Under the pieces are notes generated by a model. That model was given only the letters and a program-made list of their open reading frames with translations, was not told the DNA's origin and ran no database searches. Shown here one piece after another: positions 63,834 through 64,000 of a DNA stretch of 64,000 nucleotides. The stretch's first letter is position 1, and every line of letters starts with the position of its first letter. Position numbers and translations under genes: made by a program. The stretch covers positions 868,001 through 932,000 of the forward strand of contig NC_012586.1 in assembly GCF_000018545.1 (NCBI RefSeq). The letters are read 5' to 3'. This DNA comes from Sinorhizobium fredii NGR234 (GTDB lineage Bacteria > Pseudomonadota > Alphaproteobacteria > Rhizobiales > Rhizobiaceae).

Positions 63834-64000
63834 TCACTCGGATGACTTGATCCCCGCCAGATCAAAGAGAAACCGCAACACATCGATGCCATATGCACTG
63901 TTCATATGATACGGGTCTCCGTCATTGGTCGGCCGCGTCCATCTTGCTTTCAGGAGCCGCGCCTCCTTCGCGTAATGCGACTTTGTTAAATATGTGCTGG
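63834..64000 (-). CDS. C-terminus of an unidentified gene, cut by the window edge
   Basis: The reverse-strand frame is open from the window edge to a TGA ending at 63834. It encodes 55 residues including LLKARWTRPTNDGDPYHM and YGIDVLRFLFDLAGIKSSE. It is on the same strand as the large fusion gene and might belong to the same cluster. Too little is visible to name a family. Confidence 0.5.
   Translation of the reverse strand, partial: STYLTKSHYAKEARLLKARWTRPTNDGDPYHMNSAYGIDVLRFLFDLAGIKSSE

Noticed and set aside
1..64000. CRISPR array or phage structural genes
   Set aside because: No regularly spaced short repeats and no capsid, tail or terminase proteins were found on either strand.

Overview
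The window looks like an accessory stretch of a Sinorhizobium/Ensifer-type alphaproteobacterial replicon. Base composition is GC-rich. Two copies of a RIME-like rhizobial intergenic repeat occur near 6.2 and 7.9 kb. The genes are of kinds common in rhizobia: c-di-GMP proteins, a TRAP transporter operon, KpsC/KpsM-like capsule genes and many insertion sequences. No rRNA, CRISPR array or replication origin was seen, so chromosome and megaplasmid cannot be told apart.

Layout. 0-1.3 kb: a frameshifted ISL3 transposase cut by the left edge. 2.4-6.2 kb: a c-di-GMP group (degenerate GGDEF protein, membrane GGDEF-EAL protein, PilZ protein). 6.2-8.1 kb: an AbiEi antitoxin with a broken AbiEii toxin gene, set between two copies of a segment made of RIME plus the 3' end of a gntR gene. 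8.0-14.1 kb: a catabolic locus (GntR regulator, DctP/DctM/DctQ transporter, FAD-linked 2-hydroxyacid dehydrogenase, divergent DapA-family lyase) with a perfect palindrome in the divergent promoter. 14.1-18.5 kb: TetR regulator with MFS exporter and repeated operators, an OsmC protein and a Do-type periplasmic protease.

18.4-32 kb is a toxin-antitoxin-rich island: two HipBA modules, a RelB/YafQ-type pair, ParDE with a frameshifted toxin, a ClpP-like protein paired with a membrane protein, and a subtilisin-like protease overlapping a small protein that may be its inhibitor. The last pair occurs in three states of decay (intact, internally deleted, tail only). 32.3-36.2 kb: a small membrane-protein gene split by an IS630 element that itself carries an IS91 element.

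38.3-45.8 kb and 58.6-64 kb hold surface-polysaccharide genes: a capsule-type glycosyltransferase-like protein, a GMC oxidoreductase fused to a Gfo/Idh-like domain, a YrbL-like kinase-fold protein, an MsbA-like exporter, a frameshifted KpsM-like permease, a KpsC-like protein and a 1024-residue fusion with a GT-D-like C-terminus. Between them lies an 11-kb nest of transposons. An outer IS21 (47359-58407, 7-bp target duplication) contains a 3321-bp serine-recombinase element inside istA, and an IS66 (8-bp duplication) in its right end. That IS66 contains a second, intact IS21 (6-bp duplication). Removing each insertion on paper restores the interrupted reading frame exactly.

The two strongest leads are the serine-recombinase element, which behaves as a self-contained mobile unit with a possible programmed frameshift, and the subtilase/inhibitor-like pair. 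Family assignments come from reading motifs by eye; no database search was run.
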